Source: Mycolicibacterium frederiksbergense | GTDB lineage: Bacteria > Actinomycetota > Actinomycetes > Mycobacteriales > Mycobacteriaceae | NCBI RefSeq assembly: GCF_012223425.1 | Contig: NZ_CP038799.1 | Location: 2,480,001-2,544,000, forward strand | Reading direction: 5' to 3' | DNA: 64,000 nt | Shown: piece by piece, positions 1 through 8,956 of the stretch | How positions within the stretch are numbered: the first letter of the stretch is position 1 | Layout of the letters: the number at the start of each line of letters is the position of its first letter | Made by a program: the position numbers and the translations under genes | Notes under the pieces: generated by a model | Seen by the model: only the letters and a program-made list of their open reading frames with translations | Told to the model about the DNA's origin: nothing | Databases searched by the model: none

Positions 1-421
1 AGGTACTGGCCCGCGCGACCGCCTCCCGCAGACCTTCGCGGCGTTCCTCCACCTGACGGCGGCGGCCTTCCAGGATGCGCATCCTGGCCTCGGCGGGCGT
101 GCGGTTGAAGAACGCCAGGTGCACGCCGAAGCCGTCGTCGGTGTAGTTCTGCGGTCCGGTGTCAGCCACCAGTTCGGCGAAACGTGCCTTGCCGGTATCG
201 CTGAGTTGGTAGACGCGACGGGCGCGCCGCATCTTGGGGGTTCCGTCCGGCGCGGCGTCCTCGACGATGAGGCCGTCGGCCTGCATGCGCCGCAGCGCCG
301 GGTACAGCGAGCCGTACGAAAACGCACGGAAAGCGCCCAACAGCCCTGTCAGGCGCTTGCGAAGTTCGTAGCCGTGCATCGGCGACTCCAGCAGAAGTCC
401 CAGAATGGCGAGCTCCAGCAT
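1..421 (-). CDS. PadR-family transcriptional regulator (partial)
   Basis: The minus strand reads MLELAILGLLLESPMHGYEL from an ATG at 421 and runs off the left edge after 140 residues. This is the start of a PadR winged-helix regulator: the LLxxxPMHGYEL motif, the YGSLYPALRRMQADGL recognition-helix region, and a conserved RRVYQLSDTGKARF wing. A strong ribosome site (GGGAGGTG) lies just upstream. Its place next to DUF1707 genes, ponA1 and the rpsF-dnaB block matches Rv0047c in M. tuberculosis. PadR proteins usually repress neighbouring genes, but the ligand and targets are unknown here. The C-terminal helix region is missing because of the window edge. Confidence 0.9.
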   Translation of the reverse strand, partial: MLELAILGLLLESPMHGYELRKRLTGLLGAFRAFSYGSLYPALRRMQADGLIVEDAAPDGTPKMRRARRVYQLSDTGKARFAELVADTGPQNYTDDGFGVHLAFFNRTPAEARMRILEGRRRQVEERREGLREAVARAST

Positions 422-591
422 CGAATCACCTCCCGTTGCCCATCGCTGTGTTGGTCGCTACGACGGACCAACACGTCGGCAAAGTGTATCGCGCCGATAT
501 ATACGACGCTACATGAGGGACCAAACCCCGGTGATTTGTGGAGTTCTTGTCGGAATCATTCCGACAAGAACTCCACAAACCGCGTGTGTGT

Positions 592-1461
592 CTAGGGGCT
601 CGGGTAGTTGATCCGCTTCACCGAGGCGTCGCCGTTGAACTCGATATAACCGCTGTTCCCGAACTGCGGCGAGACGTAGACGCTGATCTCGATGCTCTCC
701 GGCGGCGCGGTGATATCGGAGTTCGGGCCGACGCTGATGTGGATCTGCTTCACCTCGGCGGGGTCGATACCGAGGGTTTCCGGGGCGCCGCGGATCAGGC
801 CGACGAAGGTGGGCACGTCGAAGGCGGCCAGGTCGACGAGCCGGGCATCGCTGCTGACGCTGGTCTCCGACGGGTCGTCCCAGCCGCCGCGGTAGCTGTA
901 GCGCAGCACCCGGCGCGGCTCGTTCGGGTCGGGTCGTTCCAGCGACGCGTAGTCGTCGAAGATCGTCAGGTCATAACCCTTGGTGTCACCGAATTTCGTC
1001 TTCATCTGCTGGAACAGCCCGTTGAGGCCGCCGAGGGATTGCAGTTGACGCGGCGCGGTCAGCACGGTCGCGGGAATCCCGTCGTCCTTGGCTCCGGGAT
1101 CGGTCTGAAAGCTCAGCGGTGAGGACGTGTTGCCGTAGAGCCCCCAGCCGATCGCGATCCCGAGGACGACCAGGACCACGGCCGTCGCGATGCGGATCCC
1201 CCAGCCCGCGCCGGGGCCGATGGCGACCGCGGAGCGTTCGGGCTGCAGCTTCGGCAGCTTGATCGGTGAGCTGGTGGTCTGCAGATCGGAGACCAGCGAC
1301 TGCAGATCACCGAGCGTGGCTGCCTGGGTCGCCGCGGCGACCCGCTGCCGGTGTTCCTCCATGGACAGCTGGCCCTCGCTCAGCGCGCTGTCGAGAACCT
1401 TGCACGTGTCATCGCGGTCGGAGTCTTTCGCCCGGGTGCCCGCTGTCTGCCGTGTCGCCAC
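592..1461 (-). CDS. DUF1707 single-pass membrane protein (downstream copy)
   Basis: This 289-residue protein starts at a GTG (VATRQTAGTRAKDSDRD) and opens with a DUF1707 domain of about 50 residues (CKVLDSALSEGQLSMEEHRQR). One membrane helix follows near residues 85-110, then a C-terminal domain of about 180 residues. DUF1707 is a small domain common in actinobacterial membrane proteins and its function is unknown. The gene corresponds in position to Rv0048c. It lies 26 bp behind a paralogue of the same layout (1488-2351), so the pair looks like a tandem duplication. The start is supported by a TANNNT promoter box 8 bp upstream, which suggests leaderless translation. Confidence 0.8.
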   Translation of the reverse strand: MATRQTAGTRAKDSDRDDTCKVLDSALSEGQLSMEEHRQRVAAATQAATLGDLQSLVSDLQTTSSPIKLPKLQPERSAVAIGPGAGWGIRIATAVVLVVLGIAIGWGLYGNTSSPLSFQTDPGAKDDGIPATVLTAPRQLQSLGGLNGLFQQMKTKFGDTKGYDLTIFDDYASLERPDPNEPRRVLRYSYRGGWDDPSETSVSSDARLVDLAAFDVPTFVGLIRGAPETLGIDPAEVKQIHISVGPNSDITAPPESIEISVYVSPQFGNSGYIEFNGDASVKRINYPSP

Positions 1462-1469
1462 GGTAGATG

Positions 1470-1475
1470 ATCGTA
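1470..1475 (-). promoter_or_regulatory. Leaderless -10 box (TACGAT) for DUF1707 copy 2
   Basis: On the minus strand TACGAT is followed by 8 bases and then GTG at 1461. Mycobacterial leaderless genes typically have TANNNT 6-9 bases before the start codon. No ribosome site is visible. Confidence 0.5.
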
Positions 1476-1487
1476 GAACGCAGGAGC

Positions 1488-2351
1488 TCAGCTTGGGTTT
1501 TCGACGCGTGTGACGGTGCCGGAGCGGTCCAGATAGATGTAGCCGTCGCGCCCCGACGTGGTGGTGACCCGGATCAGCGTCTCCAACCCACCGGCCTCGG
1601 CGATGTGATCGATATCGAGATAGCTGTCCTGCACATCGCCGGGTGCGATCTGCAGCGTGGCCGGCGCCGCCTGCCACGCGGCGACCGTGGCCGCGACGTC
1701 GAAGGCACCGAGATCGGTCAGGTCATCGGTATCTGATCGCGATGTGGCCGACGGATTCCCCCACCCTCCGCGGTAGGTGTAGAGCAGCTTGCGCGAATCG
1801 TCGGCCGGGTCCGGCAGATAGACGTAGGCGATGTCGGGCTTGAAGGCCAGTTCGTAGCCCATGGTGCTGCCGAACCGCTTGCGGATCTCGTCGAGGATGC
1901 CGGTCATCCCCTCGACGGTGTCCATGTGCCGCGGCAGGTTCAGCACCAGCGGCGGCACATCGTCGACCGGGGGCGCCGGCGCTTCGGTGCTCTCGGGCGC
2001 CGGGGCCTCCGGGACGGCGGCGGTCGGCGTTTCGGTGGGCGTCTCGGGCTCCGAGCCGACGGCCCAGCCGACGGCCACGATGAGCGCGACCAGCCCGCCG
2101 GCCACCGCCACGGCGATTCCGCGGCGACGCGGTGACGGCGGTGACGGCTGCGGCAGCGGATCGTCGACCTGCAGGTCAGCGAGCAGTCCGTGCAGCTCGG
2201 CCAGGGTGGTCGCGGCGATGGCGGCGGCGATGCGCCGCTGGTGCTCGTCCATCGCGAGCTGGCCTTCGCTGAACGCGTTGTCCAGCGCCTTGCACGCGGC
2301 ATCGCGGTCGGTGTCACGCGCCCGTGTTCGTGCTGTCTGCCGTCCCGCCAC
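1488..2351 (-). CDS. DUF1707 single-pass membrane protein (upstream copy)
   Basis: This 287-residue protein starts at GTG 2351 (VAGRQTARTRARDTDRDAAC). It has an N-terminal DUF1707 domain (CKALDNAFSEGQLAMDEHQRR), one membrane helix near residues 75-95, a Pro/Thr/Glu-rich linker, and a C-terminal domain of the same length as in the neighbouring copy. The linker (PETPTETPTAAVPEAPAPES) is longer than in the paralogue. M. tuberculosis has one such gene here (Rv0048c); two tandem copies suggest a local duplication. Function is unknown; association with the cell envelope is an inference from the membrane helix and from ponA1 next door. Confidence 0.8.
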   Translation of the reverse strand: MAGRQTARTRARDTDRDAACKALDNAFSEGQLAMDEHQRRIAAAIAATTLAELHGLLADLQVDDPLPQPSPPSPRRRGIAVAVAGGLVALIVAVGWAVGSEPETPTETPTAAVPEAPAPESTEAPAPPVDDVPPLVLNLPRHMDTVEGMTGILDEIRKRFGSTMGYELAFKPDIAYVYLPDPADDSRKLLYTYRGGWGNPSATSRSDTDDLTDLGAFDVAATVAAWQAAPATLQIAPGDVQDSYLDIDHIAEAGGLETLIRVTTTSGRDGYIYLDRSGTVTRVENPS

Positions 2352-2359
2352 GACGAATG

Positions 2360-2365
2360 ATGCTA
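2360..2365 (-). promoter_or_regulatory. Leaderless -10 box (TAGCAT) for DUF1707 copy 1
   Basis: TAGCAT on the minus strand is followed by 8 bases and then GTG 2351. The spacing is identical to that in front of the second DUF1707 copy, so the promoter was duplicated with the gene or both are under the same constraint. Confidence 0.5.
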
Positions 2366-2419
2366 GAAGTTCTGCGGCCATCCCGCTGCCGTCGCGCCTC
2401 GGTAGCTGGGGCACCGACG

Positions 2420-2425
2420 TACTCT
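2420..2425 (+). promoter_or_regulatory. Leaderless -10 box (TACTCT) for the ponA1 operon
   Basis: TACTCT lies 7 bases before GTG 2433. Together with TAGCAT at 2360-2365 it makes a compact divergent promoter region of 81 bp. Confidence 0.45.
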
Positions 2426-2432
2426 GGTGGTC

Positions 2433-2864
2433 GTGCGATTGCAGCGACAGGTGGTGGACTACGCCCTGCGGCGTCGGTCCCTGCTGGCCGAGGTGTATTC
2501 CGGGCGGACCGGTGTCACCGAGGTCTGCGATGCGAACCCCTACCTGTTGCGCGCCGCCAAGTACCACGGGAAAACCAGCTCGGTGATGTGTCCGATCTGC
2601 CGTAAGGAACAGCTGACCCTGGTGTCCTGGGTGTTCGGGGAGCACCTCGGCGCGGTGTCGGGTTCGGCGCGCACCGCTGAGGAGTTGGTGCTGCTCGCGA
2701 CCCGTTTCGACGAATTCGCCGTCCATGTGGTGGAGGTATGCCGCACTTGCAGTTGGAACCATCTGGTCAAGTCGTACGTGCTCGGCACGCCGCGCCCGAA
2801 GAACGGGACACGCGGCAAGAGCACTCGAACGGCGCGTTCCGACGCGCGTACGGCCAGTGAATAG
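2433..2864 (+). CDS. Conserved CxxC protein (Rv0049-like, DUF5318)
   Basis: This 143-residue soluble protein begins VRLQRQVVDYALRRRSLLAE. It carries two CxxC pairs (CPICRK near residue 52 and CRTCSW near residue 105), which look like a zinc-binding site, and ends in a basic tail. It corresponds to Rv0049 of M. tuberculosis, a conserved actinobacterial protein of unknown function. It is the first gene of the ponA1 operon, and its stop codon overlaps the ponA1 start, so the two are probably translationally coupled. The GTG at 2433 is chosen because a TACTCT promoter box precedes it by 7 bases; an in-frame GTG at 2427 is possible. Confidence 0.85.
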   Translation: MRLQRQVVDYALRRRSLLAEVYSGRTGVTEVCDANPYLLRAAKYHGKTSSVMCPICRKEQLTLVSWVFGEHLGAVSGSARTAEELVLLATRFDEFAVHVVEVCRTCSWNHLVKSYVLGTPRPKNGTRGKSTRTARSDARTASE

Positions 2865-5337
2865 CGAAGGGCGCCAAAGCAGGTCAGCGGACGAAGCCGG
2901 AAACGAGCGGTCCGCTGGCGCGAGCCCTGCGCGCCCGAACCCACCCGCGCACCGCAAACCGCCCACCGGCGGTGTCCCGGACGACCGTAGGACCGCGCTG
3001 ATCCCGCCGGTCCGCCACGAGGTGGCACCGCACCTGCGCGACCCGATCGATGTCGTCAAGGCCGCCCTCGACGGTGGGCCGCCGCGTCGGCCGCCGTTCC
3101 CGCCCCCGCCGCCCGGTGGCCCCGGCGGTCCGGGTGGCCCCGGTGGGCCGCCTCCCGGGGCTCCCGCCCCCAAGTCCGGACCCGGCTTCCAGTGGAAGTG
3201 GGTGCGCCGCACGCTCTATGCCGCGCTGGTGCTGTTCGTGGCGCTGCCGATGATCACCTTCGGCATGGCGTACCTGATCGTCGACGTGCCCAAACCGGGT
3301 GACATCCGCACCGCGCAGGTCTCCACGATCCTGGCCAGCGATGGCAGCGAGCTCGCGAAAATCATTCCCCCCGAGGGCAACCGCGTCGATGTGAAAATCG
3401 ACCAGATCCCGGTGCAGGTCCGCAACGCGGTGATGGCCGCCGAGGACCGGGACTTCTATTCCAACCCGGGCTTCTCCTTCACCGGATTCGCGCGCGCTTT
3501 CCTGAACAACCTGTTCGGTAGTGGCAGCGGGCTGCAGGGCGGATCGACCATCACCCAGCAGTACGTCAAGAACGCCCTCGTCGGCGACGAACGCTCCGGC
3601 GTCGGCGGGCTGGTGCGAAAAGCCAAGGAACTCGTCATCTCCACCAAGATGTCGGGGGAGTGGTCCAAGGACCAGGTGCTCGAGTCCTACCTGAACATCA
3701 TCTACTTCGGCCGCGGCTCGTACGGCATCTCCGCGGCGGCCCAGGCGTACTTCGGTAAGCCGGTGGAGCAGCTCAACGTGGCCGAGGGTGCGCTGCTGGC
3801 GGCGCTCATCCAGCGGCCCTCCACGCTGGATCCGGCGGTGGATCCCGAGGGCGCGGCCGACCGCTGGAACTGGGTGCTCGACGGGATGGTCGAGATCGGA
3901 GCGCTGTCCCCGGCCGACCGGGCCGCCCAGGTGTTCCCACCCACGGTGGCACCCGATTTCGCGAGCACGGCCAACCAGACCACCGGCCCCAACGGACTCA
4001 TCGAGCGCCAGGTGACCAAGGAGCTCCTCGAGCTCTTCGACATCACCGAGCAGACGCTGAACACCGAGGGCCTGAAGATCACCACCACGATCGACCCGCA
4101 GGCGCAGCGGGCCGCCGAGGAAGCCGTCGCCGAGACCCTGGAAAACCAGGAGCCCGATATGCGGTCGGCGGTGGTGTCGATCGACCCGCGCACCGGCGGG
4201 GTCAAGGCGTACTACGGCGGATCGGATGCCAACGGCTTCGACTTCGCGCAGGCCGGTCTGCCGACCGGCTCCTCGTTCAAGGTGTTCGCTCTCGTGGCGG
4301 CGCTGCAGCAGGGCATCGGGCTGGGCTACAACATCGACAGCTCACCGCTGGAGCTCAACGGCATCAAGATCACCAACGTCGAGGGTGGTGGCTGCGGCAC
4401 CTGCAATATCGCCGAGGCGCTCAAGCGGTCGCTGAACACCAGTTACTACCGGCTGATGCTCAAGCTGCAGAACGGCCCGCAGGACGTGGCCGACGCCGCG
4501 CACGAGGCCGGTATCGCCGAGAGCTTCCCCGGTGTGGAACACACGCTGAGCGAGGACGGCCAGGGCGGTCCCCCCAACAACGGCGTCGTGCTCGGGCAGT
4601 ACCAGAGCCGGGTCATCGACATGGCCTCCGCGTACGCCACCCTGGCCAACTCCGGGGTCTACCACCGGCCGCATTTCGTGCAGAAGGTGGAGGACTCGCA
4701 GGGCAACGTGCTGTTCGACAACTCCGGGGGCGACGAGGGCGAGCAGCGCATCGACTCCGCCGTCGCCGACAACGTGACCGCCGCGATGCAGCCGATCGCC
4801 GGTTACTCCAACGGCCACAATCTGGCCGGTGGGCGTCCGTCGGCCGCCAAGACCGGCACCAACCAGCTCGGTGATACCGGGGCCAACCGGGATGCCTGGA
4901 TGGTCGGCTTCACGCCGTCGCTGTCCACCGCGGTCTGGGTGGGCACCACCGGCGGGGACAAGCCGCTGGTCAACCAGTGGGGTGGCCCGGTCTACGGCTC
5001 GGGGCTGCCGTCGGACATCTGGAAGGCCACCATGGACGGTGCCCTCGACGGCACCGACAACGAGACGTTCCCGAAGCCGCCCGAGATCGGCGGCTACGCC
5101 GGCCCGCCGGCCGCTCCACCCCCACCGCCGCCGTCCTCGGATCCGGCCATCCCGCCGCCGCCGTCGGAGACGGTGATCCAGCCGACGCTGGAGATCGCCC
5201 CGGGCATCACCATTCCGTGGGGTCCGCCGACGACGGTGCCGGTCGGTCCGCCGCCGCCGCCCGGTGATCCCAACGCACCGCCGCCCCCGCCCGGCGCACC
5301 GGTCGCGCCGGGCGCACCGATCCCGCCGCCGCCGTGA
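2857..5337 (+). CDS. ponA1: Bifunctional penicillin-binding protein PonA1
   Basis: This 826-residue class A penicillin-binding protein polymerises lipid II into glycan strands and cross-links the peptides. Order of parts: a Pro-rich cytoplasmic region (about 1-115), one membrane helix (about 118-143), a GT51 transglycosylase domain (EDRDFYSNPGFS near 195, GGSTITQQ near 227), and a transpeptidase domain with SSFK (catalytic Ser near 472), SLN near 525 and KTGT near 664. A long Pro-rich tail closes the protein. The GTG start at 2857 overlaps the end of the previous gene and includes the cytoplasmic N-terminus known in mycobacterial PonA1. The 3' end overlaps the next gene by GTGA. Confidence 0.97.
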   Translation: MNSEGRQSRSADEAGNERSAGASPARPNPPAHRKPPTGGVPDDRRTALIPPVRHEVAPHLRDPIDVVKAALDGGPPRRPPFPPPPPGGPGGPGGPGGPPPGAPAPKSGPGFQWKWVRRTLYAALVLFVALPMITFGMAYLIVDVPKPGDIRTAQVSTILASDGSELAKIIPPEGNRVDVKIDQIPVQVRNAVMAAEDRDFYSNPGFSFTGFARAFLNNLFGSGSGLQGGSTITQQYVKNALVGDERSGVGGLVRKAKELVISTKMSGEWSKDQVLESYLNIIYFGRGSYGISAAAQAYFGKPVEQLNVAEGALLAALIQRPSTLDPAVDPEGAADRWNWVLDGMVEIGALSPADRAAQVFPPTVAPDFASTANQTTGPNGLIERQVTKELLELFDITEQTLNTEGLKITTTIDPQAQRAAEEAVAETLENQEPDMRSAVVSIDPRTGGVKAYYGGSDANGFDFAQAGLPTGSSFKVFALVAALQQGIGLGYNIDSSPLELNGIKITNVEGGGCGTCNIAEALKRSLNTSYYRLMLKLQNGPQDVADAAHEAGIAESFPGVEHTLSEDGQGGPPNNGVVLGQYQSRVIDMASAYATLANSGVYHRPHFVQKVEDSQGNVLFDNSGGDEGEQRIDSAVADNVTAAMQPIAGYSNGHNLAGGRPSAAKTGTNQLGDTGANRDAWMVGFTPSLSTAVWVGTTGGDKPLVNQWGGPVYGSGLPSDIWKATMDGALDGTDNETFPKPPEIGGYAGPPAAPPPPPPSSDPAIPPPPSETVIQPTLEIAPGITIPWGPPTTVPVGPPPPPGDPNAPPPPPGAPVAPGAPIPPPP

Positions 5338-6986
5338 CCGAGCGCGACGCGGGCACTGTTTCACCCGCGCCGCTCGCGGCTGACCGGCGCAGTGACGACG
5401 GCCGGGACATGCCCAGCCGCAATGACGCGATCGGCTCGGCGCTCGCTGCGACCGTCGGCGGCCCGGTCGGTCGCCACGCGATGATCGGGCGTTCCCGGTT
5501 CTGGACACCGCTGCGGGTGATGCTGCTGATCGGCGTCATCTTCTTGGCGCTGGGTTACTCCACCAAGGCGGCCTGCCTGCAGTCCACCGACACCGGCACC
5601 GCCGCGCAGCGCGTCGCCAACTGGGAGAACCAGCGCGCCTACTACTCGCTGTGCTACTCGGACACGGTCCCGCTGTACACCGCGGAACTGTTGAACCAGG
5701 GCAAGTTTCCGTACAAGTCCAGCTGGATCGAGAAGGACGGCGACGGTAACCCGCACGTCGTGTTCGACGGCAGCCCGCCCATCCGCTACATGGAGTATCC
5801 GGTCCTGACCGGCATCTACCAGTACCTGTCGATGTCGCTGGCGAAAACCTATTCGGCGCTGACGACGCTGGTGTCGGTGCCGTTGGTGGCCGAGGTGGTG
5901 ATGTTCTTCAACATCTCCGCGTTCGGGCTGGCGTTGGCCTGGCTGCTGACGGTCTGGGCGACCGCACTGCTGGCCGGCCGGCGCATCTGGGATGCCGCCC
6001 TGGTGGCGGCGTCGCCGCTGTTGATCTTCCAGATCTTCACCAACTTCGACGCGTTGGCGGTGGCCTGCGCGACGGCCGCGCTGCTGGCCTGGTCGCGCCG
6101 CAGACCCGTGCTGGCCGGGGCGCTGATCGGAATCGGGGTCGCGCTCAAGCTCTATCCGCTGCTGCTGCTGGGGCCGCTGCTGGTGCTGTGCCTGCGGACC
6201 GGGCGGATGCGGGAGTTCACTCGCACGACGGTCGCCGCGGTCCTTGCCTGGGTGGCGGTCAATCTGCCTGTGCTGGTGCTGTTCCCGCGCGGCTGGTCGG
6301 AGTTCTTCCGGCTCAACACCCGCCGCGGTGACGACATGGACTCCATCTACAACGTGGTGAAGTCGTTCACCGGCTGGCAGGGCTTCGACCCGGGGTTGGG
6401 GTTCTGGGAGCCGCCGACGGTCACCAACGCGGTGACCGCGGTGCTGTTCGGACTGTGCTGCGCGGGGATCGGCTATCTGGCGCTGACGGCCGCCCAGCGC
6501 CCGCGGCTGGCTCAGTTGGCGTTCCTGGTGGTGGCCGCGTTCCTGCTGACCAACAAGGTGTGGAGCCCGCAGTTCTCGCTGTGGCTGGTGCCGCTGGCCG
6601 TGCTGGCGCTGCCGCACCGCCGAATCCTGTTGGCCTGGATGACGATCGACGCGCTGGTCTGGATTCCGCGGATGCTCTATCTGTACGGCGAGCAGAACCG
6701 TGGGCTGCCCGAGCAGTGGTTCACCACCACCGTGCTGCTGCGCGATATCGCGGTGGTGGTGCTGATCGTGCTGGTGATCCGCCAGATCCGCAGGCCCGAG
6801 CTGGACCTGGTCCGCCATCACGGTGCCGTCGACGACCCGTCCGGCGGGGTGTTCGACCGCGCCCCGGACAACCCGCCGCGGTGGCTGCCGACGTGGCTGC
6901 GTCCGACCGAGCCGGAGCCGCTGCCGGCGCCCCCACCCAAGGACGCCCGGGGTGAGGATTTCGCAGATCAGCACCCGTTCCGGTAA
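5334..6986 (+). CDS. GT87-type polytopic membrane glycosyltransferase (Rv0051-like)
   Basis: The 550-residue protein has about ten hydrophobic helices and resembles the DUF2029/GT87 family of polyprenyl-phosphate-sugar-dependent glycosyltransferases. Visible family features are an acidic pair after the first helix region (RYMEYPVLTG), the GALIGIGVALKLYPLLLLGP segment and the LTNKVWSPQFSLWLVPL segment near the C-terminus. It corresponds to Rv0051. GT87 enzymes of mycobacteria add mannose or arabinose to envelope glycans; the donor and acceptor here are not known. GTG 5334 overlaps the ponA1 stop codon, so it belongs to the ponA1 operon and a role in envelope assembly is likely. Confidence 0.75.
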   Translation: MTERDAGTVSPAPLAADRRSDDGRDMPSRNDAIGSALAATVGGPVGRHAMIGRSRFWTPLRVMLLIGVIFLALGYSTKAACLQSTDTGTAAQRVANWENQRAYYSLCYSDTVPLYTAELLNQGKFPYKSSWIEKDGDGNPHVVFDGSPPIRYMEYPVLTGIYQYLSMSLAKTYSALTTLVSVPLVAEVVMFFNISAFGLALAWLLTVWATALLAGRRIWDAALVAASPLLIFQIFTNFDALAVACATAALLAWSRRRPVLAGALIGIGVALKLYPLLLLGPLLVLCLRTGRMREFTRTTVAAVLAWVAVNLPVLVLFPRGWSEFFRLNTRRGDDMDSIYNVVKSFTGWQGFDPGLGFWEPPTVTNAVTAVLFGLCCAGIGYLALTAAQRPRLAQLAFLVVAAFLLTNKVWSPQFSLWLVPLAVLALPHRRILLAWMTIDALVWIPRMLYLYGEQNRGLPEQWFTTTVLLRDIAVVVLIVLVIRQIRRPELDLVRHHGAVDDPSGGVFDRAPDNPPRWLPTWLRPTEPEPLPAPPPKDARGEDFADQHPFR

Positions 6987-7020
6987 CCTAGCCCGGTTGC
7001 CGACGCAGGCGACCCTCCTG

Positions 7021-7038
7021 CCACGGAACACGCCGTGG
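7021..7038 (+). promoter_or_regulatory. Candidate rpsF leader hairpin
   Basis: CCACGG (7021-7026) and CCGTGG (7033-7038) form a perfect 6-bp stem with a 6-base loop, 32 bases before the rpsF start. Many bacteria have an S6:S18-binding structure in this leader that represses the operon; whether this hairpin is that element cannot be told by eye. Confidence 0.3.
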
Positions 7039-7070
7039 CCGCAACGACCATAGGAGGTGATGGGTTCCTT

Positions 7071-7361
7071 ATGCGTCCATACGAAGTCATGGTCATCCTT
7101 GACCCCACTCTTGACGAGCGCACCGTAGCTCCCTCGCTGGAGACGTTCCTGAACGTCATCCGCAAGGACGGTGGCAGTGTCGACAAGGTCGATATCTGGG
7201 GCCGCCGCCGGCTGGCCTACGAGATCGCCAAGCACGCCGAGGGCATCTACGCCGTCGTCGATCTGAAGGCTGAGCCCGCGACCGTCTCCGAGCTGGATCG
7301 CCAGCTCAATCTGAACGAGTCCGTGCTGCGCACCAAGGTGATGCGGACCGACAAGCACTGA
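7071..7361 (+). CDS. rpsF: 30S ribosomal protein bS6
   Basis: The 96-residue product begins [20 protein letters not shown] and contains the typical bS6 [10 protein letters not shown] segment. bS6 binds 16S rRNA together with bS18 in the platform of the small subunit. A strong ribosome site (AGGAGGTGA at 7052-7060) lies 10 bases before the ATG. It opens the conserved rpsF-ssb-rpsR-rplI cluster. Rv0052, which lies between Rv0051 and rpsF in M. tuberculosis, is absent here. Confidence 0.98.
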   Translation: MRPYEVMVILDPTLDERTVAPSLETFLNVIRKDGGSVDKVDIWGRRRLAYEIAKHAEGIYAVVDLKAEPATVSELDRQLNLNESVLRTKVMRTDKH

Positions 7362-7463
7362 GTCGACGCGACACCACTGTGTACGTCGGTGCAAGTCCGT
7401 AGGCTCGCCTGCGACTGCACTTGTACGCATACGCCGCTTTGACTACACGCCCAGGAGGATCTC

Positions 7464-7991
7464 GTGGCTGGTGACACCGTCATCACTGTTATCGGAAACC
7501 TGACCGCTGACCCGGAACTGCGTTTCACGCCGTCCGGTGCCGCGGTCGCGAACTTCACCGTGGCTTCCACGCCGCGGACGTTCGACCGTCAGACCAATGA
7601 GTGGAAGGACGGCGAAGCGCTGTTCCTCCGCTGCAACATCTGGCGTGAGGCGGCCGAGAACGTGGCCGAGAGCCTCACCCGCGGTTCGCGGGTGATCGTC
7701 TCCGGTCGGCTCAAGCAGCGGTCCTTCGAAACCCGCGAGGGTGAGAAGCGCACCGTTGTCGAACTCGAGGTCGACGAGATCGGCCCCTCGCTGCGCTACG
7801 CCACGGCCAAGGTCAACAAGGCCAGCCGCGGTGGCGGTGGCGGCGGTGGGTTCGGCGGCGGCGGTGGTAACAGCGGCGGTGGTGCGCCACGCGGCGGCGG
7901 CGGTTCCGAACAGCAGCCCAAGGACGATCCGTGGGGCAGCGCCCCGGCGGCCGGTTCCTACAGCGGCAGCGACGACGAACCGCCCTTCTGA
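7464..7991 (+). CDS. ssb: Single-stranded DNA-binding protein
   Basis: The 175-residue protein has an N-terminal OB fold ([20 protein letters not shown], about residues 1-115), a Gly-rich linker (about 118-150) and the acidic tip DDEPPF that recruits replication and repair partners. It coats single-stranded DNA in replication, recombination and repair. The GTG start follows AGGAGGA by 7 bases. It sits between rpsF and rpsR, as in other mycobacteria and many bacteria, so it is probably co-transcribed with the ribosomal genes. Confidence 0.98.
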   Translation: MAGDTVITVIGNLTADPELRFTPSGAAVANFTVASTPRTFDRQTNEWKDGEALFLRCNIWREAAENVAESLTRGSRVIVSGRLKQRSFETREGEKRTVVELEVDEIGPSLRYATAKVNKASRGGGGGGGFGGGGGNSGGGAPRGGGGSEQQPKDDPWGSAPAAGSYSGSDDEPPF

Positions 7992-8029
7992 CAAGTATTT
8001 TCAGCAGTTTTCAAGAAAGAGATTGACCC

Positions 8030-8290
8030 ATGGCCAAGACCAACAAGCGGCGGCCGGCACCGGAAAAGCCGGTCAAGACCCGCAAGTGCGTGTTCTGCTC
8101 GAAGAAGGGCAAGAACCAGATCATCGATTACAAGGACACCGGGCTGCTCCGCACCTACATCAGCGAGCGCGGCAAGATCCGCGCCCGCCGGGTGACCGGT
8201 AACTGCGTCCAGCACCAGCGCGACGTCGCCGTCGCGGTCAAGAATGCCCGCGAGGTGGCTCTGCTGCCGTTCGGTTCGTCGACGCGGTAG
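8030..8290 (+). CDS. rpsR: 30S ribosomal protein bS18 (Cys-containing form)
   Basis: The 86-residue protein begins [20 protein letters not shown]. It has CVFC at residues 20-23 and a further Cys in [11 protein letters not shown], so it is the zinc-binding form (C+) of mycobacterial bS18, equivalent to RpsR1 (Rv0055). The C- paralogue made under zinc limitation is not in this window. It pairs with bS6 in the small subunit. A ribosome site (AAGAAAGAG) precedes the ATG. Confidence 0.97.
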   Translation: MAKTNKRRPAPEKPVKTRKCVFCSKKGKNQIIDYKDTGLLRTYISERGKIRARRVTGNCVQHQRDVAVAVKNAREVALLPFGSSTR

Positions 8291-8304
8291 GGGAGAGACA
8301 CACC

Positions 8305-8760
8305 ATGAAGCTGATTCTCACCGCTGAGGTGGAACACCTGGGTATCGCCGGCGATTCGGTCGAGGTGAAGGACGGCTACGGCCGTAACTACCTGCTGCCC
8401 CGCGGTCTGGCGATCGCGGCCAGCCGTGGCGCCGAGCGCCAGGCCGAAGAGATCCGTCGTGCCCGCGAGATCAAGGAAGTTCGTGGCGTCGAGCACGCCA
8501 ACGAACTGAAGACCGCGCTCGAGGGCCTGGGCGCCGTCACGCTCCCGGTCCGCGCCGCGTCCAACGGCGGCAAGCTGTTCGGCTCGGTCACCCCCACCTC
8601 GGTCGTCACAGCGATCAAGAAGGCCGGCGGACCGAACCTCGACAAGCGCACCGTGGAGCTGCCGAAGGCCCATATCAAGGCCACCGGCACCTACCAGATC
8701 GGCGTCAAGCTGCACCCCGGCGTCACCGCCGCGGTCTCGCTGAACGTCACTGCGGAGTAA
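8305..8760 (+). CDS. rplI: 50S ribosomal protein bL9
   Basis: The 151-residue protein has the conserved N-terminal bL9 domain ([34 protein letters not shown]), a long connecting helix and a C-terminal domain. It binds 23S rRNA at the base of the L1 stalk. It follows rpsR by 14 bases with GGGGAGAG as ribosome site, and is the last gene of the cluster before a strong hairpin terminator. Confidence 0.98.
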   Translation: MKLILTAEVEHLGIAGDSVEVKDGYGRNYLLPRGLAIAASRGAERQAEEIRRAREIKEVRGVEHANELKTALEGLGAVTLPVRAASNGGKLFGSVTPTSVVTAIKKAGGPNLDKRTVELPKAHIKATGTYQIGVKLHPGVTAAVSLNVTAE

Positions 8761-8772
8761 GAGCGGTCCTCA

Positions 8773-8813
8773 AACGCCCGGGTCGGAAGCTCATTGCTTC
8801 CTACCCGGGCGTT
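8773..8813 (+). terminator. Hairpin terminator behind rplI
   Basis: An 18-bp stem with one mismatch is formed by 8773-8790 (AACGCCCGGGTCGGAAGC) and 8796-8813, with loop TCATT. There is no long T run, which is common for mycobacterial terminators. It closes the rpsF-rplI operon. Confidence 0.85.
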
Positions 8814-8956
8814 GCTGTGTCGTGAGGGTCGGGCCCAGCGAACTGGTCTGCGTAATCCACATACAGCAACACAACCCTGCTGTTAACCTGTTCGGCTTCT
8901 CGGCGCAATCCAACACGCCCGGAAGTGCAACCTAACCCGACACGCCGTGGCAGTTA

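Noticed and set aside
4342..5508. Long minus-strand frame inside ponA1
   Set aside because: Arg-rich antisense shadow of the Pro-rich tail and transpeptidase domain of PonA1.
5361..7430. Long open frame on the minus strand opposite the GT87-type gene and rpsF
   Set aside because: It is a by-product of high GC content. The plus strand carries rpsF and a clear membrane protein, and the antisense frame is rich in Arg, Gln and His without any motif.
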